Source: Candidatus Latescibacterota bacterium
GTDB taxonomy: Bacteria > Latescibacterota > UBA2968
NCBI GenBank assembly: GCA_022821275.1
Contig: JAJEDY010000044.1
Span: 1 to 48,336, forward strand
DNA length: 48,336 bases
Reading direction: 5' to 3'
Shown: piece after piece, positions 24,363-33,800 of the stretch
How the letters are laid out: the number at the start of each line of letters is the position of its first letter
Position numbering within the stretch: position 1 is the stretch's first letter
Position numbers and translations under genes: made by a program
Notes under the pieces: generated by a model
What the model saw: only the letters and a program-made list of their open reading frames with translations
Database searches by the model: none
What the model was told of the DNA's origin: nothing

Positions 24363-24423
24363 AAATTGAAAGAATGTCTTGGACATTTTACAATCTTTTA
24401 CGTCACAACTCGGGTTATTGATA

Positions 24424-27357
24424 ATGATTGGTCTAGACCAATATCCGAAATTTCGTCTATCCACGCTCAGTATCACCGGTTTGCTGAGCCTTCTGCTCTT
24501 GATTTCCCCTTTGTTCCTTTTTTCCCAGGATAGTAGCCCGCCCTCTTCGGACTTTGATGGCAATGGAACTGTCGGGGTCTCTGATTTTTTACTTTTTCTC
24601 GATGTGTTTGGATCAAAGGAAGGTGATGAGAAGTATGAGTCAAAATACGATCTGGATGGAAATGGCGAGATAGGGATTAGTGATTTTCTGATTTTTGGGG
24701 ATAATTTTGGCACTGTGATCCCAAAGGTGAGTATATCTGCGGGCACTACGCCTGTGACTGAGGGCACGTCAGCGACGTTTACGATTACCGCGAATCCTGC
24801 ACCTACAACAGCATTGACAGTGCGTGTGAGCGTGAGCGAGACTGGCAATGTTAAGGGGACATCGTCTTCAAGTGTGACCATCAAGGCTACCGAGACCACC
24901 GCTACGTTGACAGTTACTACGGTAAATGATGATGTAGATGAGTCCAATAGCGTGATAACTGCCAAAGTGCAGGGTGGGACAGGCTACACGGTGGGTAGTC
25001 CTTCTTCTGCGAGTGTGACAGTTGAGGATAACGATGAGCCTGCGCCGCCACCACCGCCACCACCGCCACCACCACCGCAGACGCCAAAGGTGAGTATATC
25101 TGCGGGTACTACGCCTGTGACTGAGGGCACGTCAGCGACGTTTACGATCACAGCGAATCCTGCCCCTTCAACAGCCCTGACAGTGCGTGTGCGTGTGAGC
25201 GAGACTGGCAATGTTAAGGGGACATCGTCTTCAAGTGTGACCATCAACGCCAATAATACCACCGCTACGTTGACGGTTACTACGGTAAATGATGAGGTAG
25301 ATGAGTCCAATAGCGTGATAACTGCTGAAGTGCAGGGTGGGACAGGCTACACGGTGGGTAGTCCTTCTTCTGCGAGTGTGACGGTTGAGGATAACGATGA
25401 GCCTGCGCCGCCACCACCACCACCGCCACCACCACCGCAGACGCCAAAGGTGCGTATCTCAGCGGGTACTACGCCTGTGACTGAGGGCACGTCAGCGACG
25501 TTTACGATCACAGCAAATCCTGCCCCTTCAACAGCCCTGACAGTGCGTGTGAGCGTGAGCGAGACTGGCAATGTTAAGGGGACATCGTCTTCGAGTGTGA
25601 CCATCAATGCCAATAATACCACTGCTACGTTGACGGTTACTACGGTAAATGATGAGGTAGATGAGTCCAATAGCGTAATAACTGCCGAAGTGCAGGGTGG
25701 GACAGGCTACACGGTGGGCAGTCCTTCTTCTGCGAGTGTGACGGTTGAGGACAATGATGAGCCTGCGCCACCACCACCGCCGCCACCACCGCCACCACCG
25801 CAGACGCCAAAGGTGAGTATATCTGCGGGTACTACGCCTGTGACTGAGGGCACATCAGCGACGTTTACGATTACCGCGAATCCTGCACCTACAACAGCAT
25901 TGACAGTGCGTGTGAGCGTGAGCGAGACTGGCAATGTTAAGGGGACACCGTCTTCGAGTGTCACTATTGATGCGACTAAGACCACTGCTACGCTGACGGT
26001 TACTACGGTAAATGATGAGGTAGATGAGTCCAATAGCGTGATAACTGCTGAAGTGCAGGGTGGTACAGGCTATACGGTGGGCAGTCCTTCTTCTGCGAGT
26101 GTGACAGTTGAGGATAACGATGATCCTGCGCCACCGCCGGTGACGCCAAAGGTGAGTATATCTGCGGGTACTACGCCTGTGACTGAGGGCACATCAGCGA
26201 CGTTTACGATTACCGCGAATCCTGCCCCTTCAACAGCCCTGACTGTGAGTGTGAATGTGACCGAGACTGGCCCCGTCATCAATGGGACACCGCCTTCGAG
26301 TGTCACTATTGATGCGACTAAGACCACCGCTACGCTGACAGTAGCAACGGATGATGATGATGTGGTTGAGTACGATTACAGGGTAACCGCTGAAGTGCAG
26401 GGTGGTACAGGCTACACGGTGGGCAGTCCTTCTTCTGCGAGTGTGATCGTTTTGAACAATGATGATCCACTGCCAGTGGCTTCAGTGGAGATCAGTCCCA
26501 GTTCGATAAAATTAACGAAGGTGGGCAACTCTGACATCTTAACGGCACGCATCCTTGACAAAAACGGCAAGGAGACTCGGGTCACGAGTTGGGGGTGGTC
26601 GTCAGCCAATGAGGAAGTGGCGGCAGTAAGTTCACTGCAGACTTCTAATCGACTAAAAGCGCGGGTGACGGCTATTGGAGACGGGACGACCACGATAACA
26701 CTAAGCGCAAGTGGGCAAGGAGGAACGGCAACTGGGACAGCCACAGTGACGGTAACAGTATCCGGACCTCGAGTGGAGATCTCACCGCGTTCGTTGACCT
26801 TTGAAGCACTGGGTAGCACGGCTACGGTGACGGTCCGAGTCCTGGATGAGAATGGTGTGGAGGACACTGACGCGTCGTTTATTTTGGTTGGCCTATTCTC
26901 CCCCGGCAGTGAAATAGTCATAAAGAGGGTGGATGGTGGCTTCACGGTCACGGGAAATGCAACATCACGCGGACGTATTGAGATAAGTTCGGGCGATGCA
27001 CGTGCCACTCTACCCATAAGAGTGTACCAAAAACCGGCGTCCTTGACGCTTTCACCGAGCTCGGTGGCCCTGACGGTAGGCGGAACGGCGACGTTGAGTG
27101 CGGCGATCAAGGACGCGAACGGGCACGAAATCAAGGTGGATCAAAACGACGGTAAAGGTGGTCTCGCGGTGTATTGGGAAACGAACAACTCTGCGGTGGC
27201 GACGGTTGATGGTGCTGCTAAAAGAAGCGAGACAGATAATAGGGGCGGCACTGCTAAAGTTACTGCGAAGGACACCGGTACAGCCACGATCACGGGGCGC
27301 TGGAGCACAGGGACGAATAGCGTTGCAGGTACGGCCACGATCACGGTGACGGACTAA
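24424..27357 (+). CDS. Large secreted repeat protein: dockerin-like pair, five Calx-beta-like repeats, BIG-like domains
   Basis: The protein has 977 residues from the ATG at 24424 (a TTG at 24379 is an alternative that would bury the signal). A signal peptide covers about residues 12-35. Two dockerin-like calcium loops follow (DFDGNGTVGVSDF and DLDGNGEIGISDF, about residues 42-98). Then come five Calx-beta-like repeats of about 115-120 residues, each with VTEGTSATFTITANPAP and closing in VxDNDEP or a variant, joined by poly-proline linkers of differing length. The C-terminus has two or three bacterial Ig-like (BIG_2-type) domains (for example VEISPSSIKL and SLTLSPSSVALTVGG). It probably acts outside the cell in adhesion or calcium-dependent matrix contacts. 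No sortase or type IX signal is evident. Confidence 0.8.
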   Translation: MIGLDQYPKFRLSTLSITGLLSLLLLISPLFLFSQDSSPPSSDFDGNGTVGVSDFLLFLDVFGSKEGDEKYESKYDLDGNGEIGISDFLIFGDNFGTVIPKVSISAGTTPVTEGTSATFTITANPAPTTALTVRVSVSETGNVKGTSSSSVTIKATETTATLTVTTVNDDVDESNSVITAKVQGGTGYTVGSPSSASVTVEDNDEPAPPPPPPPPPPPQTPKVSISAGTTPVTEGTSATFTITANPAPSTALTVRVRVSETGNVKGTSSSSVTINANNTTATLTVTTVNDEVDESNSVITAEVQGGTGYTVGSPSSASVTVEDNDEPAPPPPPPPPPPQTPKVRISAGTTPVTEGTSATFTITANPAPSTALTVRVSVSETGNVKGTSSSSVTINANNTTATLTVTTVNDEVDESNSVITAEVQGGTGYTVGSPSSASVTVEDNDEPAPPPPPPPPPPPQTPKVSISAGTTPVTEGTSATFTITANPAPTTALTVRVSVSETGNVKGTPSSSVTIDATKTTATLTVTTVNDEVDESNSVITAEVQGGTGYTVGSPSSASVTVEDNDDPAPPPVTPKVSISAGTTPVTEGTSATFTITANPAPSTALTVSVNVTETGPVINGTPPSSVTIDATKTTATLTVATDDDDVVEYDYRVTAEVQGGTGYTVGSPSSASVIVLNNDDPLPVASVEISPSSIKLTKVGNSDILTARILDKNGKETRVTSWGWSSANEEVAAVSSLQTSNRLKARVTAIGDGTTTITLSASGQGGTATGTATVTVTVSGPRVEISPRSLTFEALGSTATVTVRVLDENGVEDTDASFILVGLFSPGSEIVIKRVDGGFTVTGNATSRGRIEISSGDARATLPIRVYQKPASLTLSPSSVALTVGGTATLSAAIKDANGHEIKVDQNDGKGGLAVYWETNNSAVATVDGAAKRSETDNRGGTAKVTAKDTGTATITGRWSTGTNSVAGTATITVTD
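24721..26463 (+). repeat. Five tandem coding repeats with poly-proline linkers
   Basis: Repeat units begin at 24721, 25084, 25444, 25807 and 26146, spaced 363, 360, 363 and 339 bases. Neighbouring units are near-identical in DNA sequence. Linkers differ in the number of CCA/CCG codons, and the last lacks the long proline run. The first three spacings differ by a single proline codon, which fits slippage. The closeness of the units suggests recent duplication or gene conversion. On the opposite strand these runs give glycine-rich frames that are not genes. Confidence 0.9.
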
Positions 27358-27412
27358 ATGATGTGATCGGTTCAGCACGAATTGTACTGCAGGAGCGACT
27401 GATGGAGTACGG

Positions 27413-28735
27413 ATGATGTCGAATGAAAAGCCGAATGTGCTGGTGATTCAGCCCGATCAGCACCGCGGAACGGTGATGGGTTGTGCAGGTGACTCGCAGG
27501 TGAAAACGCCGAATCTGGACCGCCTTGCGTCGGAGGGGATCCGGTTTTCGCGCTGCGCCTCGTCCAGCCCTGTGTGTTCCCCATTTCGGGGGACGATGCA
27601 GACCGGATTGTATTGCCATACCCACGGTGTGGATGTGAACAATATTCTGCTGAATCCCGAACTGATCACGTTTGCCGACCTGTTTGCGGACGCGGGATAC
27701 GCCACAGGCTATATTGGGAAATGGCATTTAGATGGGGGCAAGCCCAGGGGATGGGGTGGATTTATTGAGCCTGGTCCAGGGCGAGCGGGATGGCAGGAAT
27801 GGCACGGATACCAGAAAGGGCACGAGTTTTTCGATGTCTGGGACTACAACGAGAATCGCGAGAGGGTGCGGATCGAAGGTTACGACTGGGAGCCAGCGTG
27901 GCATACGGATATGGCTCTGGACTTTGCAAAACGAAATCGCGACGCCGGTCGTCCCTGGCTCTACTATTTGGGATATGGTCCGCCGCACAAGCCCGAACAG
28001 TGCCCGCAGAAGTATCTGGATATGTACGATCCCAATACCTTTGAACTGCCAGATGATGTGAAGGGACGGTTCGGAGAACGGGAACGCGAGCTTCGGGAGC
28101 TTTATCAGATGTATTACGGGCAGGTAACGGCGGTGGATGTGGAGATCGGACGTGTGATGGCTGGCCTGGCGGAACTGGGAATTGCAGACAATACGATCGT
28201 GGTCTATGTAAGCGATCACGGCGACAAGCTGGGCAGTCACTGCGAACCCGATGAGCGCAACTTTCGAGGCAAAGGAAGTCCCTTTGCGACCGCGTTTCGC
28301 ATTCCGTTCATCGTGCGATGGCCCGATCGCATCAAGCCAAATCAGGTGTGTGACGCGCTGGTGAGTAGCGTGGATCTTACGCCCACGATTCTGGACCTGG
28401 CGGGATTGGAGGTTCCCGATGTGATGCAGGGCGACAGTATGGCGGGCTGGTGTCTGGAGGGAAAAGGCGTGGAGAACGACTGTGTATATATGGGACTCCG
28501 CGGGGCAACCCAGCCCGGTGGATGGCGTGCCGTATGGGATGGTCGCTATGTGTTTTCACCAGGGATTTACAATGTCCTGTATGACCACGAATCCGATCCG
28601 CTGGAGATGGAAAATCTCATCAACGCGCCGCAGATTTCGGGTGAGAAGAAGCGGTTAGCAGGGCTACTCGTACAGATGGCCGAGAAGACGGAAGATCCGG
28701 TGCTGCAGGAGGTGAAGGGCCTTTGCGGTATGTGA
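27413..28735 (+). CDS. Type I sulfatase
   Basis: The 440-residue protein has the sulfatase signature CSPFR at residues 55-59, where C55 is the formylglycine precursor. Metal ligands are suggested by VIQPDQH near residue 15 and VSDHGDKLG in the middle. No signal peptide is seen. It lies 55 bases after the repeat-protein gene on the same strand, so it may share its transcript; it converges with the next sulfatase, the two stop codons being adjacent. Two ATG codons in tandem (27413 and 27416) are equivalent starts, with GGAG just upstream. Confidence 0.88.
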   Translation: MMSNEKPNVLVIQPDQHRGTVMGCAGDSQVKTPNLDRLASEGIRFSRCASSSPVCSPFRGTMQTGLYCHTHGVDVNNILLNPELITFADLFADAGYATGYIGKWHLDGGKPRGWGGFIEPGPGRAGWQEWHGYQKGHEFFDVWDYNENRERVRIEGYDWEPAWHTDMALDFAKRNRDAGRPWLYYLGYGPPHKPEQCPQKYLDMYDPNTFELPDDVKGRFGERERELRELYQMYYGQVTAVDVEIGRVMAGLAELGIADNTIVVYVSDHGDKLGSHCEPDERNFRGKGSPFATAFRIPFIVRWPDRIKPNQVCDALVSSVDLTPTILDLAGLEVPDVMQGDSMAGWCLEGKGVENDCVYMGLRGATQPGGWRAVWDGRYVFSPGIYNVLYDHESDPLEMENLINAPQISGEKKRLAGLLVQMAEKTEDPVLQEVKGLCGM

Positions 28736-30034
28736 TCATCCCTGACCGTCATCGCGGTCATACGCACTTTCCCACGCCTTCACCCGTTCAAACAGCACGC
28801 CTATGCGTTCTTGATATCTTGTATCCTCAATCCGGTTATAAAACTCCTTTGGATCCTCCGCCAAATCAAAATACTCTCCTGCTTCACCCTGATATACATT
28901 CAATTTTTCCGTCTCCGTCCGAACCATCTGAGTATCACCAATCTGGCTGAATACCGCATCCCGCCAATCATCAGGGGCTGGCTCTCCATCTAACAACGGT
29001 TTCAACGACCGTCCGTGTACAGAGTCAGGGACCTCAGCCCCAATCAAATCACAAATCGTCGGGAACAAATCAATGTGTTCTACCAGTTCATCCCGTACTC
29101 CTGATCGTATTCTTGGATCAGAAATCAACAGCGGCACATGCGCCGAAGCCTCTCGCATATTAAACTTCAAAAACATCTCGTGTTCCCACATCTGGTCGCC
29201 GTGATCTGCCGTCCAGATCACAATGGTCTCGTCCCTGATCCCCAACCGATCCAACGCATCTAAAACCATTCCACAATACCCATCCACAAGCTCTATCATT
29301 CCATAATATCCCGCAATTACCTGCCGCAGTTCCACAGGTGTCAAATGCGCCCATTCTTTTCGTTTCCTCAAAATATCACTGTGGGGCAAGGGCGCATCAG
29401 CAGGTGCTTGCTCTGGTAATTCGATCTTTGACTGGTCGATCTTTTCATAAATTTCTTTGGGCGGATAAAACGGGGGATGAGGCTCTGTAAAACTCGTCCA
29501 GGATAGAAATTTCTCCCCTTTGCTGACGGCTTCTTCAATCTGCCGAATTGACTCTGTCGCAACATGATATCCCCAATACTGCTCCCGACTTCGCGGACTT
29601 GGCCCCCCAGATGACCGCCGCAATACGCCCTCATTTTCCCAATCGTATCGGGCCAGCATATCCTCAGGCATTGTCTCGCGCCACATCTGTTGCGTAATCT
29701 CTGGCTCATAGCCATTGTCCATATCGGGATCTTTCCAGTGCATATGGCCCAGGTGGAACCGACGATAATTCAAGGGTTGTACAGCATGTGCAATTGTGTA
29801 CATCCCCGGATAAGGCATTGCGTTATTGGTAAAGACGCCATGTGCGTGGACATATTTGCCGGTTGCCAAACTGTGCCGCGCTGGCGAACACACTGGCGAC
29901 TGTGTATAACACTGGTCAAATCGCACACTCATTTCGGCCAGACGATCGAGATTGGGCGTATGAGCCAGTGGATTTCCCAGACACCCCAACGCATCAAATC
30001 TGTGATGATCACTCATCAAGACAAGTACATTCAT
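28736..30034 (-). CDS. Type I sulfatase, last gene of the DUF1552 operon
   Basis: The 432-residue protein has CSPAR at residues 49-53 as the formylglycine motif. MSDHHRFDALG at the N-terminus and WTADHGDQMWEHE in the middle provide the usual metal and active-site residues. No signal peptide is seen. The ATG at 30034 has AGGAGA at a good distance; an upstream start at 30052 would overlap the preceding gene's region. It starts 18 bases after the stop of the other sulfatase gene of this operon. The C-terminal region (FDLAEDPKEFYN) has the conserved sulfatase D-P-E/K-E-x-x-N motif. Confidence 0.88.
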   Translation of the reverse strand: MNVLVLMSDHHRFDALGCLGNPLAHTPNLDRLAEMSVRFDQCYTQSPVCSPARHSLATGKYVHAHGVFTNNAMPYPGMYTIAHAVQPLNYRRFHLGHMHWKDPDMDNGYEPEITQQMWRETMPEDMLARYDWENEGVLRRSSGGPSPRSREQYWGYHVATESIRQIEEAVSKGEKFLSWTSFTEPHPPFYPPKEIYEKIDQSKIELPEQAPADAPLPHSDILRKRKEWAHLTPVELRQVIAGYYGMIELVDGYCGMVLDALDRLGIRDETIVIWTADHGDQMWEHEMFLKFNMREASAHVPLLISDPRIRSGVRDELVEHIDLFPTICDLIGAEVPDSVHGRSLKPLLDGEPAPDDWRDAVFSQIGDTQMVRTETEKLNVYQGEAGEYFDLAEDPKEFYNRIEDTRYQERIGVLFERVKAWESAYDRDDGQG

Positions 30035-30052
30035 CAATAAATCTCCTTTCAA

Positions 30053-31300
30053 TCAACTCCTCGTTCGATTTCTCCATTGGTTGAGCGCGATGAGCATGCT
30101 GTCTCTGGTTTTGTCGTCCAGGCTCTGAGCCAGATTATTGAGTTCATACGGATCGTTCGCCAGATCAAAGCAATGCGTAATGTCATTCTCGTTCTGCCTG
30201 GTAACCAGCTTTACGTCGCCCCTGATAATGCAATCATCTTTGTGCTCAATGAAGACATCGGTTGAGATATCTGGCTCTCCGGTCAGGCAGGGGAGCAGAG
30301 AGCGGCCTTCAGTTTCTCCTGAATTTTCAGCATGGGCCAGATGGAGAATCGTGGCGAATAGATCTACTGTAGATACTGGGCTTTCAATAGCGCGTTGTGC
30401 TGTTCCGGGTACGCGGATAAGCAGGGGCACGCGAACAGACTCATCGAACATAACGCCCTTTCCGAACAAGCCATGACAACCGGCCATATCGCCATGGTCA
30501 GATGTGAAGATGACGACAGTATCATTTGCCAGTCCAGTCTTTTCCAGTGTTTTCAATATGCGGCCAAACGCGGTGTCCAACTGAGAGATTTCCCCGAAGT
30601 ACCGCTTCCTGAATTCTTCAACACCGTAGTCCGCATTCCAGCCTGTGTTCTTGAACCAGGCGTCGCGGTCCGTGCTGGAGGGACCATCCATTACGGACTT
30701 ATCATATCGCTGCAGGTCGTCCAGAGGGGGGGAACAGGGAGGGTGGGGGGCTTGATACGATACTGCCATGAAGAATGGGGACTCCGGGGAGGATAGAGAT
30801 GCCAGTTCATCGCAGACAATATCTGTTAGACCATCAGTTTCGTGCCCACGAAGCTTTACGGGGGTGTCGGGATCGTCGCGCCAGATCAGTCCGGCATTGT
30901 GATCTACATGGTGGCTTTCCCACCCAATGAAGTGTTGAAAGCCTCCCCGCAGTTCTGGCGGGACCCATCCGTTCTGTTGTTTACCGCTCAAATGCCATTT
31001 CCCGATATAGTGCGTGTCATAACCCGCCTGGTTCAGATGATGAGCAATGGTCGGCTGATTCACGGGGAGGCGCATACCATTCCCCGTAACGCCGGTCTGA
31101 CTCGGGTATTGTCCGGTGAGCAGGCAAGCTCTGTATGGGGTGCATATCGGTACATTTGTATAGGCGCGATTGAATTGCGCGTTTTGTGCGGCGAATTGTG
31201 ATAGGTTGGGGGCGTGAACGATATGGTTCCCGTAGAACGGCAACCATCTGGCGCTAAGCTGATCGGGAAATATGAATAGGATATTTGGTCTGTGTATCAT
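30053..31300 (-). CDS. Type I sulfatase, third gene of the DUF1552 operon
   Basis: The 415-residue protein carries CTPYR at residues 53-57 as its modification site. ILFIFPDQLSARW near the N-terminus and FTSDHGDMAGCHG in the middle give the metal-site and active-site pattern. The ending FDLANDPYELNNLA is the family C-terminal motif. No signal peptide is present. It lies 37 bases downstream of the DUF1592 gene and 18 bases upstream of another sulfatase gene. The ribosome binding site is weak, so its translation may depend on coupling (inference). Confidence 0.88.
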   Translation of the reverse strand: MIHRPNILFIFPDQLSARWLPFYGNHIVHAPNLSQFAAQNAQFNRAYTNVPICTPYRACLLTGQYPSQTGVTGNGMRLPVNQPTIAHHLNQAGYDTHYIGKWHLSGKQQNGWVPPELRGGFQHFIGWESHHVDHNAGLIWRDDPDTPVKLRGHETDGLTDIVCDELASLSSPESPFFMAVSYQAPHPPCSPPLDDLQRYDKSVMDGPSSTDRDAWFKNTGWNADYGVEEFRKRYFGEISQLDTAFGRILKTLEKTGLANDTVVIFTSDHGDMAGCHGLFGKGVMFDESVRVPLLIRVPGTAQRAIESPVSTVDLFATILHLAHAENSGETEGRSLLPCLTGEPDISTDVFIEHKDDCIIRGDVKLVTRQNENDITHCFDLANDPYELNNLAQSLDDKTRDSMLIALNQWRNRTRS

Positions 31301-31337
31301 GTGTTTGGGGTAGGGGAGAGGTCAATTAATCCTTTTT

Positions 31338-33800
31338 TTAGTTGCTTTTGAAAGGGTCGCTCAAAATGACGAGGGTGATAAGATCGCGCAGGCTTTTATT
31401 TTTTTCCTGTACATCCTGGACTATTGCATCAATCGCCGGTCGATCAGAAATGCCCAACTCGCGACCAATTGCGTAGGTCAGCAATTTTTCTGTCAGACAA
31501 CGCGTGAACTCTGCGTGACGCTTTGTCATGAGCTCGCGAAATTCGACGAAGGATTGAAAGGTCTCGCCACTCGGCAATTGTCCCGAAGGATCAATCGTTG
31601 CGCTTCTGGTATAGTGAGTTCGCCAACCGCCGATTGCATCAAAGTTTTCCAGCGCAAAACCAGGCGGATCAATTTTGCTATGACATTGGGCGCAGGTCGG
31701 CATCTCGCGGTGCTTGACCAGTTGATCTCTGATGGTTGTTGCTCCGCGCGTGTCTGGCTCAATCTCAGGTACATCGTCCGGCGGTGGCGGCGGTGTGTAT
31801 CCCAGCACATTTTCCAGCACATAAATCCCGCGCACCACAGGCGAAGTATCTACGCCATTGGCCGAAGCCATGAGAAAACTGCCCTGGCCCAGCAGACCAC
31901 CGCGTGGTGTTCCTGTGAGCGGAACCCGGCGAAAGTGATCTCCTTCAATACCTTCTATCCCATAATGCCGGGCGAGTTCTCGATTGAGAAAGGAATAATC
32001 AGCAGAAAGAAATTCGCGGGGCGAGAGATTGTTGTCGAGTACGTGCCGAAAAAACGTCTCTGTTTCAGTCACCATAGCAGGGCCGAGATTGTCGCGGAAA
32101 TAGACTCTAAAATCCGGGGAGGGTGGCATCTCGCCAATGTTGTCATAGTTGAGCCATACGCGAATGAAATTTTTAACAAAGCGTTGCGACTTTGCGTCTT
32201 TGAGCATGCGATGGATCTGATTATCGAGTGTAGCAGGATCGCTGAGTTTCTTTTGCTGTGCCAGTGCTATCAGTTCATCATCTGGCGCTGCAGACCACAG
32301 AAAATAGGATAGCCGGGCAGATAGAGAATAGTCGTCCAGAGCGCCTTCGCCTTCGTGTAAAAACAGAAAAGCTGGCGCATTGAGAATGGCCTGGAAGCCC
32401 AGTTGTAATGCGGACAACGGCGCCATGCCATTGCTGAGTTTTTCATGTACAAGCGACTCAAATGGTGCGAGTTCGCCCGGGCGCAAGGGCCTGCGAAAAG
32501 CGGCTGTGGCAAATGCACGCAAACGCTCTGAAATACGCTTTTGATCCAGATCCTCGGGTTTTAGGTCGCCATACATCAACTGATGTCCGCGTGGAGGCCA
32601 GTCTTTTTCTTGAGGACCGCTAACCTGAATTTCCCAAACCCTTAGCTTAGGCCCGCGGTAAACCTTGAGCAGCGCGTGATTTCTTATATTTCCCGCTTTC
32701 TGGTCCACGAAGGGCAGGATTTCGGGTTTTGGATCTTTTGCCTTAGTAAGTTTGCGAACCAGGGCTTTGGTTGCCAGCGTTCCATTGCGGAAACGAACCT
32801 CTGGCTCAAATCCCTTTTCCAGATAAACATCCCATTCAAACCACTGAGGCTCTTCACGGGTCAGTTCAACAGTTGCAAGCGTGTATTCGCGAGAAATGTT
32901 GCCCGTACTCTGCACACTGCCTTTGCGATCTACAGCCGCCAGTTCCAGCACAAGCGGGTCGCCTTTGGGAAAATCGTTGAGTTCTCTGTCATAATGGTGA
33001 TTGCGATCAATTGCTGCCGCCCGCACCCTTATGGTGTAGGTACCACTGACAGGGGCGCCACCATTCGCCAGCGGATAAAAGCCAATATGACCACCGCGGT
33101 AATGACGTCCAGTGAGATCATCGTATCCCGTATCTGACACAAACCGAAAGCGATCCTCTCTAAAAACCTTGGGCAAGGACAAGGAATTGGCCTGTTTGTT
33201 TGTAAAATAGAAGGGCGATTTTTGCACGTAATTTTTGGCTTCGGGTCTGGCTTCAAAATGCGTGGCGCGTGTGACGGCTTCTTCAGCGACACGCAAATAG
33301 TGATCGAGCAACAGGCCCGACGTGACAAGCCCGGCAGCATTGTTATCAAAGCCTTTGACTTTCACTTCGGGCGGAAAATCCTCCGTAGGATCCCAGGCTT
33401 CCATATTCAGGCCGAGTAAATCGCCGAGTGTCTGGCGATATTCCCAGGCGTTGAGCCGCCTCAAAGGTGTGTGCTGTCTTTTGCCCGACAATCGCATACG
33501 CGCTTCGGCAATCGATGCTGTAATTACCTGAACAGTGGCGAGCACCTCATCTTTACCCGGCTGCATCTGGCGCTTTGGTGGCATCGATTGCAGGTTGAGC
33601 TGATCGACAATATCCTGCCAGAGTTCTAATTCTTTGAAGTTGGCAATTGTCTCGGAAAACTGATCAAAGCGCCGATCGGCTTTTTGCACACTTGAACCGT
33701 GACACTTTACGCAATATTGTGTGAGGAATGCCCTGGGCAGTTCTGCCCAGACAGAATGCGTGCATAGCGTGAAGATAATAATCAGCAAGATCCGTTTCAT
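31338..33800 (-). CDS. DUF1592-family protein with c-type heme motifs (planctomycete-type)
   Basis: The 820-residue protein has a signal peptide (residues 1-19, ending VWA) and two CxxCH heme-binding motifs: CVKCH at residues 30-34 and CAQCH near residue 687, the second followed by SKIDPPGFALENFDAIG. Between them the order matches the DUF1587, DUF1595, DUF1592 and DUF1588 blocks, followed by DUF1585. The signs are LRRLNAWEYRQTLGDLLGL (DUF1587) and GQGSFLMASANGVDTSPVVRG (DUF1588). The function is unknown; redox chemistry in the periplasm is inferred from the heme sites. The ATG overlaps the stop of the DUF1552 gene by four bases (ATGA). These two genes are usually found together in planctomycete-type genomes. 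Confidence 0.88.
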   Translation of the reverse strand: MKRILLIIIFTLCTHSVWAELPRAFLTQYCVKCHGSSVQKADRRFDQFSETIANFKELELWQDIVDQLNLQSMPPKRQMQPGKDEVLATVQVITASIAEARMRLSGKRQHTPLRRLNAWEYRQTLGDLLGLNMEAWDPTEDFPPEVKVKGFDNNAAGLVTSGLLLDHYLRVAEEAVTRATHFEARPEAKNYVQKSPFYFTNKQANSLSLPKVFREDRFRFVSDTGYDDLTGRHYRGGHIGFYPLANGGAPVSGTYTIRVRAAAIDRNHHYDRELNDFPKGDPLVLELAAVDRKGSVQSTGNISREYTLATVELTREEPQWFEWDVYLEKGFEPEVRFRNGTLATKALVRKLTKAKDPKPEILPFVDQKAGNIRNHALLKVYRGPKLRVWEIQVSGPQEKDWPPRGHQLMYGDLKPEDLDQKRISERLRAFATAAFRRPLRPGELAPFESLVHEKLSNGMAPLSALQLGFQAILNAPAFLFLHEGEGALDDYSLSARLSYFLWSAAPDDELIALAQQKKLSDPATLDNQIHRMLKDAKSQRFVKNFIRVWLNYDNIGEMPPSPDFRVYFRDNLGPAMVTETETFFRHVLDNNLSPREFLSADYSFLNRELARHYGIEGIEGDHFRRVPLTGTPRGGLLGQGSFLMASANGVDTSPVVRGIYVLENVLGYTPPPPPDDVPEIEPDTRGATTIRDQLVKHREMPTCAQCHSKIDPPGFALENFDAIGGWRTHYTRSATIDPSGQLPSGETFQSFVEFRELMTKRHAEFTRCLTEKLLTYAIGRELGISDRPAIDAIVQDVQEKNKSLRDLITLVILSDPFKSN

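Noticed and set aside
24984-26033. Glycine-rich frames on the minus strand
   Set aside because: They are the antisense of the proline-codon linkers and the near-identical repeats of the large plus-strand gene; no ribosome binding sites or coding features support them.
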